Notes under the pieces: generated by a model | What the model was told of the DNA's origin: nothing | What the model saw: only the letters and a program-made list of their open reading frames with translations | Database searches by the model: none | In this document: in pieces, positions 36,558-45,069 of the stretch | Numbering within the stretch: position 1 is the first letter of the stretch | How the letters are laid out: each line of letters starts with the position of its first letter | Origin: Maricaulis sp965228215 | Lineage (GTDB): Bacteria; Pseudomonadota; Alphaproteobacteria; Caulobacterales; Maricaulaceae | NCBI GenBank assembly: GCA_965228215.1 | Contig: OZ245800.1 | Coordinates: 310,001 to 374,000 of the forward strand | Reading direction: 5' to 3' | DNA: 64,000 nucleotides | Translations under genes and position numbers: made by a program

Positions 36558-37241
36558 TCAATTCGATTGCGACCGTGCGTGTCGCATCACATGAATGGAT
36601 GCACGTCTCCAGTGCCAGAGTGTGCGTCCTGCGTAGAAAACCAGACTTAAGACGAAAACATCGGCGACGACCCGAAAGAGCAGAATGAAGCTAGAATAGC
36701 CCCAATTATCAGATGCGTGTCGCAGCTGGCCGATTTCCCATTCGAAGACCTCGAAAAGGTCGTTCAGACCACCCTTCACAAACAGGTCCGCCGCAAAGCC
36801 CGCGAGCTGAGTCAGATTTGGCGCTTCAACCGGCTCGCGGCTTACAGCATCGATCAGGACCGGCATGCCCGGGAAGAGCCAATCTCCATACCAGGTCACA
36901 GTCATCACTGAGGCAAAGGGCACGCCGACGCCAAGCAAGAAAACGAGAATAATCGTGCCTATTGTCTTGGCCGAATAGCTACGGGCTGTGTTCAGTTTAC
37001 GCGCTCGTTGTGCCGCGATTGTGGCGGCGCGAGTCGGTTCAGGACCGGGTATTCGCATGCGGCGGACCAGTTCGTCGTAGCGCGTCTGGTTGTGAAGAAA
37101 GCGCAGGAGCGGATAGGCAATTCGAACAGCCAAACCTGTTACCAATACAGCCAATGCGAATGCGTACACGCGCTGCATCGCCGCGGTCGTGAGCTGTCCA
37201 ACCAGCTCGCTCTCCATAATGGATTGCGCAATGTCCCCCAT
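36558..37241 (-). CDS. Membrane protein of unknown function
   Basis: About 227 aa with three likely transmembrane helices (about 23-45, 90-112, 185-210) separated by a basic loop (RMRIPGPEPTRAATIAAQRARK). No family was recognised. The base composition looks less GC-rich than the neighbours (for example TCAATTCGATTGCG at its 3' end). This could be weaker codon bias or recent acquisition. Two starts are possible (37253 or 37241); the second gives MGDIAQSIMESELV. Confidence 0.62.
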   Translation of the reverse strand: MGDIAQSIMESELVGQLTTAAMQRVYAFALAVLVTGLAVRIAYPLLRFLHNQTRYDELVRRMRIPGPEPTRAATIAAQRARKLNTARSYSAKTIGTIILVFLLGVGVPFASVMTVTWYGDWLFPGMPVLIDAVSREPVEAPNLTQLAGFAADLFVKGGLNDLFEVFEWEIGQLRHASDNWGYSSFILLFRVVADVFVLSLVFYAGRTLWHWRRASIHVMRHARSQSN

Positions 37242-37382
37242 GCCTTCCCCCAAAGGTCACCATCCATCAATTTGTGCGCGTTTATTAAATGAATGCAAGC
37301 GTCGCCCGGTCTGATTGCGCCTATCCGCTCCCACATCGTCGCGGCTATCATCTCCCTCACCCTCCCCAATCCAGGACCCGAC

Positions 37383-37706
37383 ATGACCGACACACCGCCG
37401 AGCCCGCCTGCCTTTCTTGTCGCCAATCTCAAGATCGAGGATCCGGACGGATATCGCGAATACGAGAAGGGGTTTTTTCCGCTCTTCAAACGCCATGGCG
37501 GGGAGTATCTGACCTTCGATGATGCGCCGGACACGCTGGAGGGCGAGGCGCCGCGTGAAGGGCGGATGATTATCGGGCGGTTTCCGTCCGAGGCGGCGGC
37601 GCGGGCGTTTTACAACGACCCGGATTACCAGGCGCTGTCCGAACACCGGCGCGGGGCGACGAAACTTGAATTCCTGACCATTGTACGCGGCCTGCCGGGA
37701 CACTAG
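37383..37706 (+). CDS. DUF1330 family protein
   Basis: About 107 aa, a ferredoxin-like-fold dimer related to monooxygenase-like proteins. Seen: FLVANLKIEDPDGYREYEKGFFPLFKRHGGEYL and EGRMIIGRFPSEAAARAFYNDPDYQALSEHR, both typical of DUF1330. The ATG at 37383 begins MTDTPPSPPAF; the frame is open upstream but only the internal start matches the family. It is 51 bases before the SDR gene and probably co-transcribed with it. Confidence 0.85.
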   Translation: MTDTPPSPPAFLVANLKIEDPDGYREYEKGFFPLFKRHGGEYLTFDDAPDTLEGEAPREGRMIIGRFPSEAAARAFYNDPDYQALSEHRRGATKLEFLTIVRGLPGH

Positions 37707-37757
37707 ATGGAGACCCTCCAGGGCGGATCCGCCCAGTTTCCACAAGGATGACCCCGC

Positions 37758-38567
37758 ATGAGCAAGACTGTTCTCCTCACCGGCGCGACCGACGGGATCG
37801 GGCTCGAGACCGCGCGCATGCTGCGCGATCATCCCGTCGATCTCATCCTGCACGGACGCAATGCCGCCAAGCTGGAGGCAGTCCGGGCGGAGATCGCGGA
37901 CCTGCCGGGTTCCGGCAAGGTGGACAGCGTGCAGGCCGATCTCTCCGACATGGCGTCGACCGCGCGTATGGCCGACGAGATTGCCGGGCGGTTCGACCGT
38001 ATCGACGCCCTGGTCAATAATGCCGGTGTGTTCCGCACGGATGCTCCACCCACCGGCGACGGCTTCGATATCCGCTTCGCGGTGAACACGTTTGCGCCCT
38101 TCATTCTCGCCCACCGCCTGATGTCACGCCTGGATGCGGACAGCCGGGTGATCAATGTCTCGTCGGCGGCCCAGGCGCCGGTCGATCTCGAGGCGATGGC
38201 CGGCAAACGGCCCTTGTCCGACAATGAGGCCTACGCCCAGAGCAAGCTGGCGATCACGATGTGGACGGCAGAGCTGGCAGCGGCGCTGGCATCCGGGGGC
38301 CCGTCCATCATTGCGGTCAATCCGGCCTCGCTCCTCGGGAGCAAGATGGTCAAGGACGCCTATGGCATTGCCGGCGGTGATATTCGCATCGGCGCGGATA
38401 TTCTCGTGCGGGCAGCTCTGAGTGATGAGTTCGAGAAGCGGTCGGGTCAGTATTACGACAATGACGCCAAACGCTTCGCCCCGGCCCATCCGGACGCATT
38501 GGACGCTGCCAAACGCACGGCCCTGATGGACGAGATGCGCCGCCTTCTGGCGACCTGGCTGGACTGA
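37758..38567 (+). CDS. Short-chain dehydrogenase/reductase
   Basis: A 269-aa Rossmann-fold oxidoreductase. NAD(P) binding TGATDGIG is at residues 8-15, NNAG at 87-90, the active-site serine region INVSSAAQ at 132-139, and YAQSK with catalytic Tyr159 and Lys163. The Arg34 after the second strand (HGRN) favours NADP. Extended toward retinol-dehydrogenase-like relatives. It follows the DUF1330 gene on the same strand. Substrate unknown. Confidence 0.9.
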   Translation: MSKTVLLTGATDGIGLETARMLRDHPVDLILHGRNAAKLEAVRAEIADLPGSGKVDSVQADLSDMASTARMADEIAGRFDRIDALVNNAGVFRTDAPPTGDGFDIRFAVNTFAPFILAHRLMSRLDADSRVINVSSAAQAPVDLEAMAGKRPLSDNEAYAQSKLAITMWTAELAAALASGGPSIIAVNPASLLGSKMVKDAYGIAGGDIRIGADILVRAALSDEFEKRSGQYYDNDAKRFAPAHPDALDAAKRTALMDEMRRLLATWLD

Positions 38568-38667
38568 CCGCGAGAGCGGGTAACCCGCCACCTGTCCCCG
38601 CCCCGGCCGAAATGCGCTAGACTGGTTCGACGCATACGGCGCCCGAATCTCGTTGGGGAGAGATGGT

Positions 38668-39090
38668 TTGGCACAACACGGTGATCGCTGGCCGGTCCTG
38701 GCCCATAGACTCGTCATCGCATTCCTGGCGGCGGTCGTGCTGTGGTTCGGTTACTGGCAGATCGGATCGACCCTGGCCCAGCTCGGCCTGCCGCACTGGC
38801 CCCTGCCCCTGCGGAATGAAGCCGGTTATCTCGCCGAGATGGCAGGCCTGTTCCGCTGGCTCACGCGGCTGATGCTGGCCGCGCAATTTGCCGGCCTTGT
38901 CCTGGTCCTGATGCGGCGGAAACTGGCGATCTGGATGCTCTGCCTGGCCGCGGGTTTCCACATGATCGCCTGGATCTGGATCACCGCCTCGGGCTGGTAT
39001 GGCGGTGGACCCGGCTTTTTCATCATCATCGGCGAAGTGTTGTCGATCTACGCCCTCATCCGCCTGAACGCCCGCAATTTCCTGCGCTGA
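38668..39090 (+). CDS. Small membrane protein of unknown function
   Basis: About 140 aa with four hydrophobic helices (about 12-30, 55-75, 82-105 and 112-130) and aromatic-rich loops (HMIAWIWITASGWYGGGPGF). The start is not certain: TTG at 38668, with GGGGAGA about 8 bases before it, is preferred over TTG at 38653. No family was recognised. The next gene is the NrtR-like regulator. Confidence 0.6.
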   Translation: MAQHGDRWPVLAHRLVIAFLAAVVLWFGYWQIGSTLAQLGLPHWPLPLRNEAGYLAEMAGLFRWLTRLMLAAQFAGLVLVLMRRKLAIWMLCLAAGFHMIAWIWITASGWYGGGPGFFIIIGEVLSIYALIRLNARNFLR

Positions 39091-39124
39091 AAACCGGCCT
39101 ATCCCGGCATTCATGGATCGGGAA

Positions 39125-39172
39125 TTGACTTATACTCATTTTGAACATATCTTTTGCTCACTGAGAGCATAA
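39125..39172 (+). promoter_or_regulatory. Promoter with two dyads before the NrtR-like gene
   Basis: TTGACT (39125-39130) and TATCTT (39148-39153), 17 bases apart, look like a -35/-10 pair. Two imperfect dyads overlap it: TATACTCATTTTGAACATA (39130-39148) and TTTTGCTC-ACTGA-GAGCATAA. Both carry CTCA/TGA halves, consistent with autoregulation by the downstream regulator. Confidence 0.5.
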
Positions 39173-39187
39173 TTGAGAAAGGACAAG

Positions 39188-39913
39188 ATGATGACCGCGA
39201 CAGCACGAGACCTCCGCCGGCATGACCAGCCCGCCCTCGCCGTCGATCTTGTTCTCCTGACCGTGAAGGATCGCGAAGTCCGCCTGATGGTACAGCGCCG
39301 CCGCGACGCCGGACGGGTCCGCGGCGACTGGGCCCTGCCCGGCACGATCCTGCGGATCGACGAGACCCTGGAACAGGCCGCCCACCGCGTACTCACCGAA
39401 AAGGCCGGGCTGGGCGACGCCTTCGTCGAGCAATTGCAGACCTTCGGCGCGGTGGAACGCGATCCGCGCGGCCGGGTCGTGACGGTGGCCTATTACGCCC
39501 TGACACCGCCGGAAATCTTCGACCGCGCCATCCGGCGCGACGGCGCCCTGCGCGATGTCACGGTGCAATATCTCGGCATGGATGCGGACGGCCCGCTCGC
39601 CTGCCCGCGGGATGAGCGCGGCAAGGCAATGTGCATGGCCTTCGATCATGCCCGCATCGTCGGTGCCGCCATCGCCCGCCTGCGCGGCAAGCTGGACTAT
39701 ACGGCGATCGGGCTGGAACTCCTGCCGGCGCGCTTCACCCTGCGCGACCTGCACGCGATCCACGAAACCCTGCTGGGAACCCGGCTGGCGAAACCGGCCT
39801 TCCGCCGCAAAATGCTCAATCGCGGTCTGATCCGGAAAACCGGCGAACGCGAGCGCGGCTGGGCCTTCCGCCCCGCAGCCCTGTACGAGCGCCGGGCACC
39901 GCTGGCCGCCTGA
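39188..39913 (+). CDS. NrtR-like Nudix-fold transcriptional regulator
   Basis: About 241 aa. The Nudix-like domain (about 10-145) has the box GTILRIDETLEQAAHRVLTEKAGL, in which the catalytic REUxEE is changed to RVLTEK. Hydrolase activity is therefore probably lost, as in NrtR regulators that sense ADP-ribose and repress NAD-related genes. A C-terminal winged HTH follows (RFTLRDLHAIHETLLGTRLAK...FRRKML). The ATG at 39188 has AAAGGA 5-10 bases upstream. No NAD gene is adjacent, so its regulon is probably elsewhere, or it mainly controls itself. Confidence 0.82.
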   Translation: MMTATARDLRRHDQPALAVDLVLLTVKDREVRLMVQRRRDAGRVRGDWALPGTILRIDETLEQAAHRVLTEKAGLGDAFVEQLQTFGAVERDPRGRVVTVAYYALTPPEIFDRAIRRDGALRDVTVQYLGMDADGPLACPRDERGKAMCMAFDHARIVGAAIARLRGKLDYTAIGLELLPARFTLRDLHAIHETLLGTRLAKPAFRRKMLNRGLIRKTGERERGWAFRPAALYERRAPLAA

Positions 39914-40100
39914 AGAAAACTCCCCATGATTTCAGAGAGAAGGAATTGTGGGGACAGGAATCCCCTCGCCGTCCCACAGGCTTTTCCTGTATTCTCGCCA
40001 CGATCCGGCAAGTCTGAGTCTCACTGGCGATGCCGGACTGGCCGCGATCCATCCCGATTGTCACGGGACGGAAGCGCGGCGGGAGATTGAGGATCTGATC

Positions 40101-40862
40101 ATGAGCAAACGCCCCTATGGCAAGCGCGGCGAGAAGAAGAGCGAAACCCTGGAATTCCGGCTCAGCTGGTCGGAAAAACAGGCCTTCAAGGCGCTTTGCG
40201 ACAAGGATGATGTCGCGGTCAGTGCGCGCCTGCGTGAACTCATCAGCAGTCAGATCGAACAGTCATCGGCATCCCGGTCCAACCTCGAACCGGAAAGGAC
40301 ATTGCCCATGCCTGCCTTCTTCAACCAACGCCCCCGCGCCCTGATCGCCGCCCTGCTCGGCAGCGCCGGAGCGCTCGCTGCACTCGCAGCCGCTCCGTCA
40401 GCGGCGACCATCGACACCCAGGCCGCGTTCGACCTGATCGATCGCGACCGTGACGGCCAGGTCAGCTTCACGGAGTTCCGGGCGCATCTCGAGCGCGACG
40501 GGTTTTTCATGACGCCGGACGCGCCGGTCGATGCCCGCGAACGTGCGGCCAGCGAGAGTGAAATCCTTGGCGCCATGCACAGCGAGTTCGCGCGCTATGA
40601 CCGTAATCAGGATGACAGCCTGACCCATGCCGAGTTTTCCAGCCGCTATATCTGGCGCATGGAGACCAGTTTCAACGCGATCGACCGCGATGATGACGGT
40701 TATATCGAGAGCCGCGAACTGGCGCGGGTGATGGGGGGTATCGGTCTCGACGAACGGCATCTCAACCAGACCCGGCTGCAACGGGCGAGCAGCGCCATCC
40801 GCGCCATCGACCTGGATGAAGATGGCCGGCTCGATTTCACGGAATACACGACGATCGAGTGA
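40101..40862 (+). CDS. RHH-like domain + membrane helix + four EF-hands
   Basis: A 253-aa protein with an unusual order. Residues about 10-58 (KSETLEFRLSWSEKQAF...VSARLRELISSQIE) look like a ribbon-helix-helix or MobC-like segment, presumably cytoplasmic. A hydrophobic helix lies at about 81-100. Four EF-hand-like loops follow: DRDRDGQVSF, DRNQDDSLTH, DRDDDGYIES and DLDEDGRLDF. With the basic N-terminus inside, the EF-hands would be periplasmic, suggesting calcium sensing across the membrane. The Met at 40101 is chosen; the frame is open upstream to 39948 but is not conserved-looking. The internal Met at about residue 70 (MPAFFNQRP) could be a second start giving an exported EF-hand protein alone. 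Confidence 0.68.
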   Translation: MSKRPYGKRGEKKSETLEFRLSWSEKQAFKALCDKDDVAVSARLRELISSQIEQSSASRSNLEPERTLPMPAFFNQRPRALIAALLGSAGALAALAAAPSAATIDTQAAFDLIDRDRDGQVSFTEFRAHLERDGFFMTPDAPVDARERAASESEILGAMHSEFARYDRNQDDSLTHAEFSSRYIWRMETSFNAIDRDDDGYIESRELARVMGGIGLDERHLNQTRLQRASSAIRAIDLDEDGRLDFTEYTTIE

Positions 40863-40954
40863 TTTTCCGTGACAGCCCATACGCTGTGTAAATCGCTTTA
40901 CCCAACAGGGCCGGTTTCCATGTTAGCTTTCGCGTGAAAGCTGACCCTGTCTCG

Positions 40955-41641
40955 ATGATGCTGTCTGTCCTCTCCACCTTTAGTGTTCTCACCGCGCCTC
41001 CCGTCGTGGCGTTCGATGATCTGCCGACCCGTCTGCCCGGTATCCAGCGGGTGATGCATGCCATCAGCAACACGCTGCGCCCGTCCGACCCCGATGAGTG
41101 GCAGTACAATCTGACGATCGAGCATTCCGACGGCGCCGTGTCGGCGCGCTATGACGGCAGCCGCGCGCGCCGCGAACGCGTCTTCCTGCGGGCGCCGATC
41201 TTTGCCGTCAGCGGGCAATTGCACGACATCTGGAACAGCGTGCAGCAGAACTGGGTCGATGATGGCCGGCTGTTTGTGCACGACCTGGAATTCGAACCCG
41301 GGTCGATCCGTCTGCGTGGCGAGGTCGACGGTCTCGTCGTCTATGACTTCACGCCGCATGATCCGGCCCACCGCCTGGGCGATGTCGCCGGTCAACTTCG
41401 CCTGGAACGGGATGCCGAAGTCCTGTCGGGCTACAGCCTGGATGTCCCGGTCGGCGTGCGGCTCGAACACGCGCTGACCCTCGAGAGGCTGCGTCTCGAC
41501 ATCACCCTCTCGGAGATCGAGGGACTGGACGCACCCGTCATGACCCGGATCGATCACATCCTGCATCTCGAGAGCGAGGGCGAAGCCTTCGAGACGCGCT
41601 ACACGATCAAACTCTCGGATATCGAATATCTCGGAGAGTGA
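40955..41641 (+). CDS. Exported protein of unknown function
   Basis: About 228 aa. Start at ATG 40955 gives MMLSVLSTFSVLTAPPVVAF, a probable signal peptide. The mature part is beta-rich (HSDGAVSARYDG, RLRGEVDGLVVYDF, LEHALTLERLRLDI), reminiscent of lipid-binding or DUF-type periplasmic barrels. No family was recognised. The GTG at 40934 is an alternative that would give a poorer signal. It stands between the EF-hand gene and parA-like gene with short gaps. Confidence 0.6.
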   Translation: MMLSVLSTFSVLTAPPVVAFDDLPTRLPGIQRVMHAISNTLRPSDPDEWQYNLTIEHSDGAVSARYDGSRARRERVFLRAPIFAVSGQLHDIWNSVQQNWVDDGRLFVHDLEFEPGSIRLRGEVDGLVVYDFTPHDPAHRLGDVAGQLRLERDAEVLSGYSLDVPVGVRLEHALTLERLRLDITLSEIEGLDAPVMTRIDHILHLESEGEAFETRYTIKLSDIEYLGE

Positions 41642-41778
41642 GGCGGGATCGGCCGGACCTCGCTCGAGATTGATGCAAATGCACTGAAAACACGGATCAA
41701 TTTGTCGACCGGGCATTTTCCCGGCGGCAAGATGTCTGCGCTTTCCTGTCGGTCAGACCGTGTTTTACCGAGGCCCGC

Positions 41779-42744
41779 ATGACCGAGGATTCCCAACACC
41801 TGGACCCGAGCCAGGCAGATTTGCCTCCGGCAGACTTGAAAGTGATCGTCTTCGCCTCCCAGAAGGGCGGTTCCGGCAAGACCACCGTCTCGGCCCATAT
41901 GGCAATCGAGGCAGAGAAGGCCGGCGATGGACCGGTCGTGATCATCGATACCGACCCGCAGGGTTCGATGGCAAAATGGTGGAATGCCCGCGAAGGCGAA
42001 ACCCCGGCCTTCGCGCAGGTCAGCGTCACGACGCTGGAGCGAGATCTCGCCGTACTGGCCCAGCATGGCTACCGGCTGGCGATCATCGATACACCGCCCG
42101 CCGTGACCTCGACGATCGCGGAAGTCATTACCCATGCCGATCTTGTCGTCCTGCCCACCCGGCCAAGCCCGCACGATCTGCGCGCCGTCGGGCCGACGGT
42201 GGATATCGTGGAGATGCAGGCCAAACCGCTCGTCTTCGTCGTCAATTCCGCGACGGCCCGGGCGCGTATCACCGGCGAGACCGCAGTGGCCCTGTCACAA
42301 CACGGTACCGTGGCACCGGTGACCCTGCACCATCGCGTGGATTTCGCCGCCTCCATGATCGATGGCCGTTCGGTGGGCGAGGTCAATCCGGCCAGTCGTT
42401 CGGCCGAGGAAGTCACGGCGTTGTGGACCTATCTGTCCAATCGTCTCTTCCGCCAGGGCGCCGGCGGCCGCGACCTGCTCGAGCGGCCCAGTGCGACGGT
42501 CGAGACCGACATCCTCACGCCCGGCGCTCTCAATCTCGACGAGATGGCAGGAGAGGAGAGCGGCGAACCGGCCGACGCGGCACCCGTGCCGCGTTTCGGG
42601 TCCGGGCTGGGTCCACCCACAGAACTGCCTGCCGCGTCGAACACCAATTGGGACGGGGTTGAACGCCGCAAGGCGGATCTCGGTCCGCCGGCCGGCACGC
42701 CCGACCGGCGCCGGCAGACGTTCGGCCGCCGTTTCACCGCCTGA
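41779..42744 (+). CDS. Orphan ParA-family ATPase
   Basis: A 321-aa ParA/MinD-type ATPase. The deviant Walker A KGGSGKTT (residues 29-36, with Lys29 as signature lysine), IIDTDPQG and IIDTPPAV are seen, so ATP binding and dimerisation are likely. A long low-complexity C-terminal tail (about 235-321) ends in RRRQTFGRRF. No ParB or centromere site is adjacent; the next gene encodes a small helix-rich protein that may be a partner. Proteins like this position chromosomes, plasmids, chemosensory arrays or other cargo; which one applies is unknown. It is not typical of a plasmid replicon here. Confidence 0.86.
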   Translation: MTEDSQHLDPSQADLPPADLKVIVFASQKGGSGKTTVSAHMAIEAEKAGDGPVVIIDTDPQGSMAKWWNAREGETPAFAQVSVTTLERDLAVLAQHGYRLAIIDTPPAVTSTIAEVITHADLVVLPTRPSPHDLRAVGPTVDIVEMQAKPLVFVVNSATARARITGETAVALSQHGTVAPVTLHHRVDFAASMIDGRSVGEVNPASRSAEEVTALWTYLSNRLFRQGAGGRDLLERPSATVETDILTPGALNLDEMAGEESGEPADAAPVPRFGSGLGPPTELPAASNTNWDGVERRKADLGPPAGTPDRRRQTFGRRFTA

Positions 42745-42757
42745 CCAGGACTGATTG

Positions 42758-43099
42758 ATGCCCGCATCCTATGCCCGACTTCATCCCGGCTTGCTGGCCC
42801 GCAAGGGCGAGGCCGGACCGGCCGCGATCTCAGAAGTGCCGCCTCCGCCTGCCCGGCCGGACCTGCGCCAATGCACAGGCGAGCCGTTCGAGGAAAGCCC
42901 GCACGAGACGGGCGCGGTGCGGCAGTGTTCCAGTGTTCGTCTCACCCCCGCCGAGAAACGCCGCCTGCGGGCAGCTGCGGCGGCCCTGGACCTGTCGCAC
43001 CAACAGCTCATCGCGAGAGCCTTGAATGATTATCTCGACCGGTTGAGCCAGGCGGAGCTGGCGCATTGCGCCTGTCTGAAACGACGTTCAGGCGAATGA
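42758..43099 (+). CDS. Small RHH-like/helical protein next to ParA
   Basis: About 113 aa. The central part (about 58-97) reads SVRLTPAEKRRLRAAAAALD then SHQQLIARALNDYL, a beta-strand plus two helices as in ribbon-helix-helix DNA-binding proteins. The N-terminal 50 residues are Pro-rich and probably flexible. It begins 13 bases after the ParA stop, so co-expression and interaction are likely, but a ParB-like role is only inference. The final HCACLKRR has two cysteines. Its stop abuts the convergent gene. Confidence 0.55.
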   Translation: MPASYARLHPGLLARKGEAGPAAISEVPPPPARPDLRQCTGEPFEESPHETGAVRQCSSVRLTPAEKRRLRAAAAALDLSHQQLIARALNDYLDRLSQAELAHCACLKRRSGE

Positions 43100-44074
43100 T
43101 CAGCTGCTTGCCGCCGACGTCGTGGCAGCCGTTGATGCAGCGACAATTGCCGCCATCGCCGCAGCCTGGGCGGCAATCACCGCAGCCAGGGCCGTGGCGC
43201 TCTCTGCCGGATCTCCGCCTTCGGTTCCGAACCCGATCATGTGAGCCAGGCGCGCCCGGGCATATCCAGACGCACTGAGGCGGCGCGGCATGGCCTGGGT
43301 CAGTCCGCTGATCAGGGCCACATCGGAGCCGTTACGGCCCGCGGCGGCCCATTCCATCGACAATTGCCGGGATGAGCGATGGCGCAGGAAACGATCCTCG
43401 CGGCGGGCATCCTCGATCGCGTTGAACCGGCCAAGGACCGCTTCCGGGGAGTCGCCCCGCAATACGGTGAGACGGGCGCCGTCGCGCTTCCAGCTGCGCG
43501 CCCGGCGATCCGTCGCAAAGACGGAAATGGCGCGATCACGCGCCTGGGCGATCTGGTCGGCAGTCATGTCGCCCGACAGGGCGTGGGCCGCGGCGAAGGA
43601 TTCGGTGACGGCCGCATTCGCCCGCCACCAGGGCGGAGAGAGGGCCTTCTTGAGCTCGAGGAAACGCGCGACTTCTCGATCACCGCTGGACGGGTCCATC
43701 GCGAGGATCAGGGCAGCCCGGCTGCCGCGATGATAGAGCGAGCCATAACGACCGGCCTTCGCCTGTTCCTGGACGCGGGCATAAAGGCCGAGAAAATGGC
43801 TGGCCGGCACATCGCGCGAGGCAAACGTCGACGCATAGAGCCAGCGCATGGCGCCGCTCGGCGCGCGGGTCCAGCCCAGGGCTTCTCCCAGCGCAGCGTG
43901 ATTCTCGCGCACGCGGGCGACCGCTTCGGGAACGGGAATGTCCTCATTCACAAGGGCCGAGGCGCAAAAGCCTGCGGTCTGGTATTCCGGTTTCGGTTTT
44001 CCGGCGCGCAGCGCCTCGGTCAGCTGAACGAAGCGGTCCAGCCGCGCCTGCATTTTCGTATCTAATCCAGTCAT
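43100..44074 (-). CDS. Protein of unknown function with Ala-rich C-terminus
   Basis: A 324-aa cytoplasmic protein. The N-terminal 270 residues are helical and charged (FVQLTEALRAGKPKPEYQ, then SRAALILAMDPSSGDREVARF). The last 40 are Ala-rich low complexity (AALAAVIAAQAAAMAAIVAA). No family was recognised. The stop abuts the stop of the RHH-like gene. It is separated by 90 bases from the LonN gene. Confidence 0.6.
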   Translation of the reverse strand: MTGLDTKMQARLDRFVQLTEALRAGKPKPEYQTAGFCASALVNEDIPVPEAVARVRENHAALGEALGWTRAPSGAMRWLYASTFASRDVPASHFLGLYARVQEQAKAGRYGSLYHRGSRAALILAMDPSSGDREVARFLELKKALSPPWWRANAAVTESFAAAHALSGDMTADQIAQARDRAISVFATDRRARSWKRDGARLTVLRGDSPEAVLGRFNAIEDARREDRFLRHRSSRQLSMEWAAAGRNGSDVALISGLTQAMPRRLSASGYARARLAHMIGFGTEGGDPAESATALAAVIAAQAAAMAAIVAASTAATTSAASS

Positions 44075-44164
44075 GACCCGACCATACCAGCCCGGTCCGG
44101 ACGCTGCGCCAGGGAATGTGACCGGCAGGGTCCCCCTGCTTGAATGCCATTGAATATCGGTGGC

Positions 44165-44797
44165 TTAGTGAGCCGGACCGCCTGCATTGTCGGCAAGACG
44201 TGCGGCGATGATATCTTCCATCACAGACAGGCGCTGACGCACATCAAAGGCCTCGAGCAGGCGCTGTTTTTCCTCGGGCTCGAAGGGCGCGATCATGGCC
44301 AGCCGGTCAACCAGGCTGCCCAGCGGAGCCGCAGACAGGCTCTTCCAGTCAGCCGTCAGATCCTCGGCGTGAAACCAGGCCTGCAGGAGATAGGTCAGGC
44401 GATCGCGATCCTCACTCAGCTCGGAGCGCGGCTGGAGATCGGCTTCGAACCGGCCGTAATGCGCCCGGGCCACGCGATAGGGCGTGGCACTGGCGATCTC
44501 GCGCACGAGAGTGAAACGGGCCACGCCCTTGAGATTGATGAGATAGCGGCCGTCATCGGTCTCGCTGAATTCCTCGATCCGGCCGGCACAGCCAACCAGT
44601 TCCAGCTCGGGCAGGTCGGGCCGGCCGGCCCGGCTCTGGATGATGCCGATATGCCCGCCTTCGCGCCGCGCATCATCGACCATGTTGAGATATCGCGGCT
44701 CGAACACGTTGAGCGGCAGGTATTCACCGGGGAGGAGAATGGCGCCCTTGAGCGGGAAGAGCGGAAGTTCGGCCGGAAGAAGTGTGGCTGCGGTCAT
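44165..44797 (-). CDS. LON N-terminal (substrate-binding) domain protein
   Basis: A 210-aa stand-alone Lon N-terminal (PUA-like) domain, without ATPase or protease. LPLFPLKGAILLPGEYLPLNVFEPRYLNMVDDA opens the domain; GRIEEFSETDDGRYLINLKGVARF is the second block. Such proteins are common in alphaproteobacteria; their role is not settled. Often a thioredoxin-like gene is next to them, but not here. Confidence 0.85.
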   Translation of the reverse strand: MTAATLLPAELPLFPLKGAILLPGEYLPLNVFEPRYLNMVDDARREGGHIGIIQSRAGRPDLPELELVGCAGRIEEFSETDDGRYLINLKGVARFTLVREIASATPYRVARAHYGRFEADLQPRSELSEDRDRLTYLLQAWFHAEDLTADWKSLSAAPLGSLVDRLAMIAPFEPEEKQRLLEAFDVRQRLSVMEDIIAARLADNAGGPAH

Positions 44798-44907
44798 GAC
44801 CCAGATGTAGGCCTGCCCCGTGGCCTGTCCAAGCCCTGCTGCAGTCGCGTCGGGGTTTTAATTTAATCCCTTGCGGGCGGGCGACAGGACTGCGGGTTGG
44901 AAAGACG

Positions 44908-45069
44908 GTGGACGGGAGCATTTCCAATCCCCCTTTAAGTGCGGCGGGAGAATGCGCATCTTGTGAGCGTGACGATACACCCTCGTCTCGCAAACCTGCG
45001 CCGCCCTACCCGGTCCCCTACCCCTTTGAAGACCCGGCGGCGCAGGCCCCCCTCAAAGACCAGATCTAG
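44908..45069 (+). CDS. Possible small protein (53 aa)
   Basis: A GTG at 44908, with GGAAAG 3 bases before it, opens a 53-codon frame ending TAG at 45067-45069, overlapping the convergent stop of the csgH-like gene. The product has CASC and a Pro-rich C-terminus (PPYPVPYPFEDPAAQAP). Such an arrangement is typical of compact genomes, but the start spacing is poor and it may be spurious. The gap 44798-45065 otherwise holds nothing else I can support. Confidence 0.25.
   Translation: MDGSISNPPLSAAGECASCERDDTPSSRKPAPPYPVPYPFEDPAAQAPLKDQI

Noticed and set aside
41779..42744. ParA as evidence of an integrated plasmid or partition locus
   Set aside because: No ParB, parS repeats, replication initiator or oriV-like repeats are nearby; the neighbours are chromosomal-type genes.
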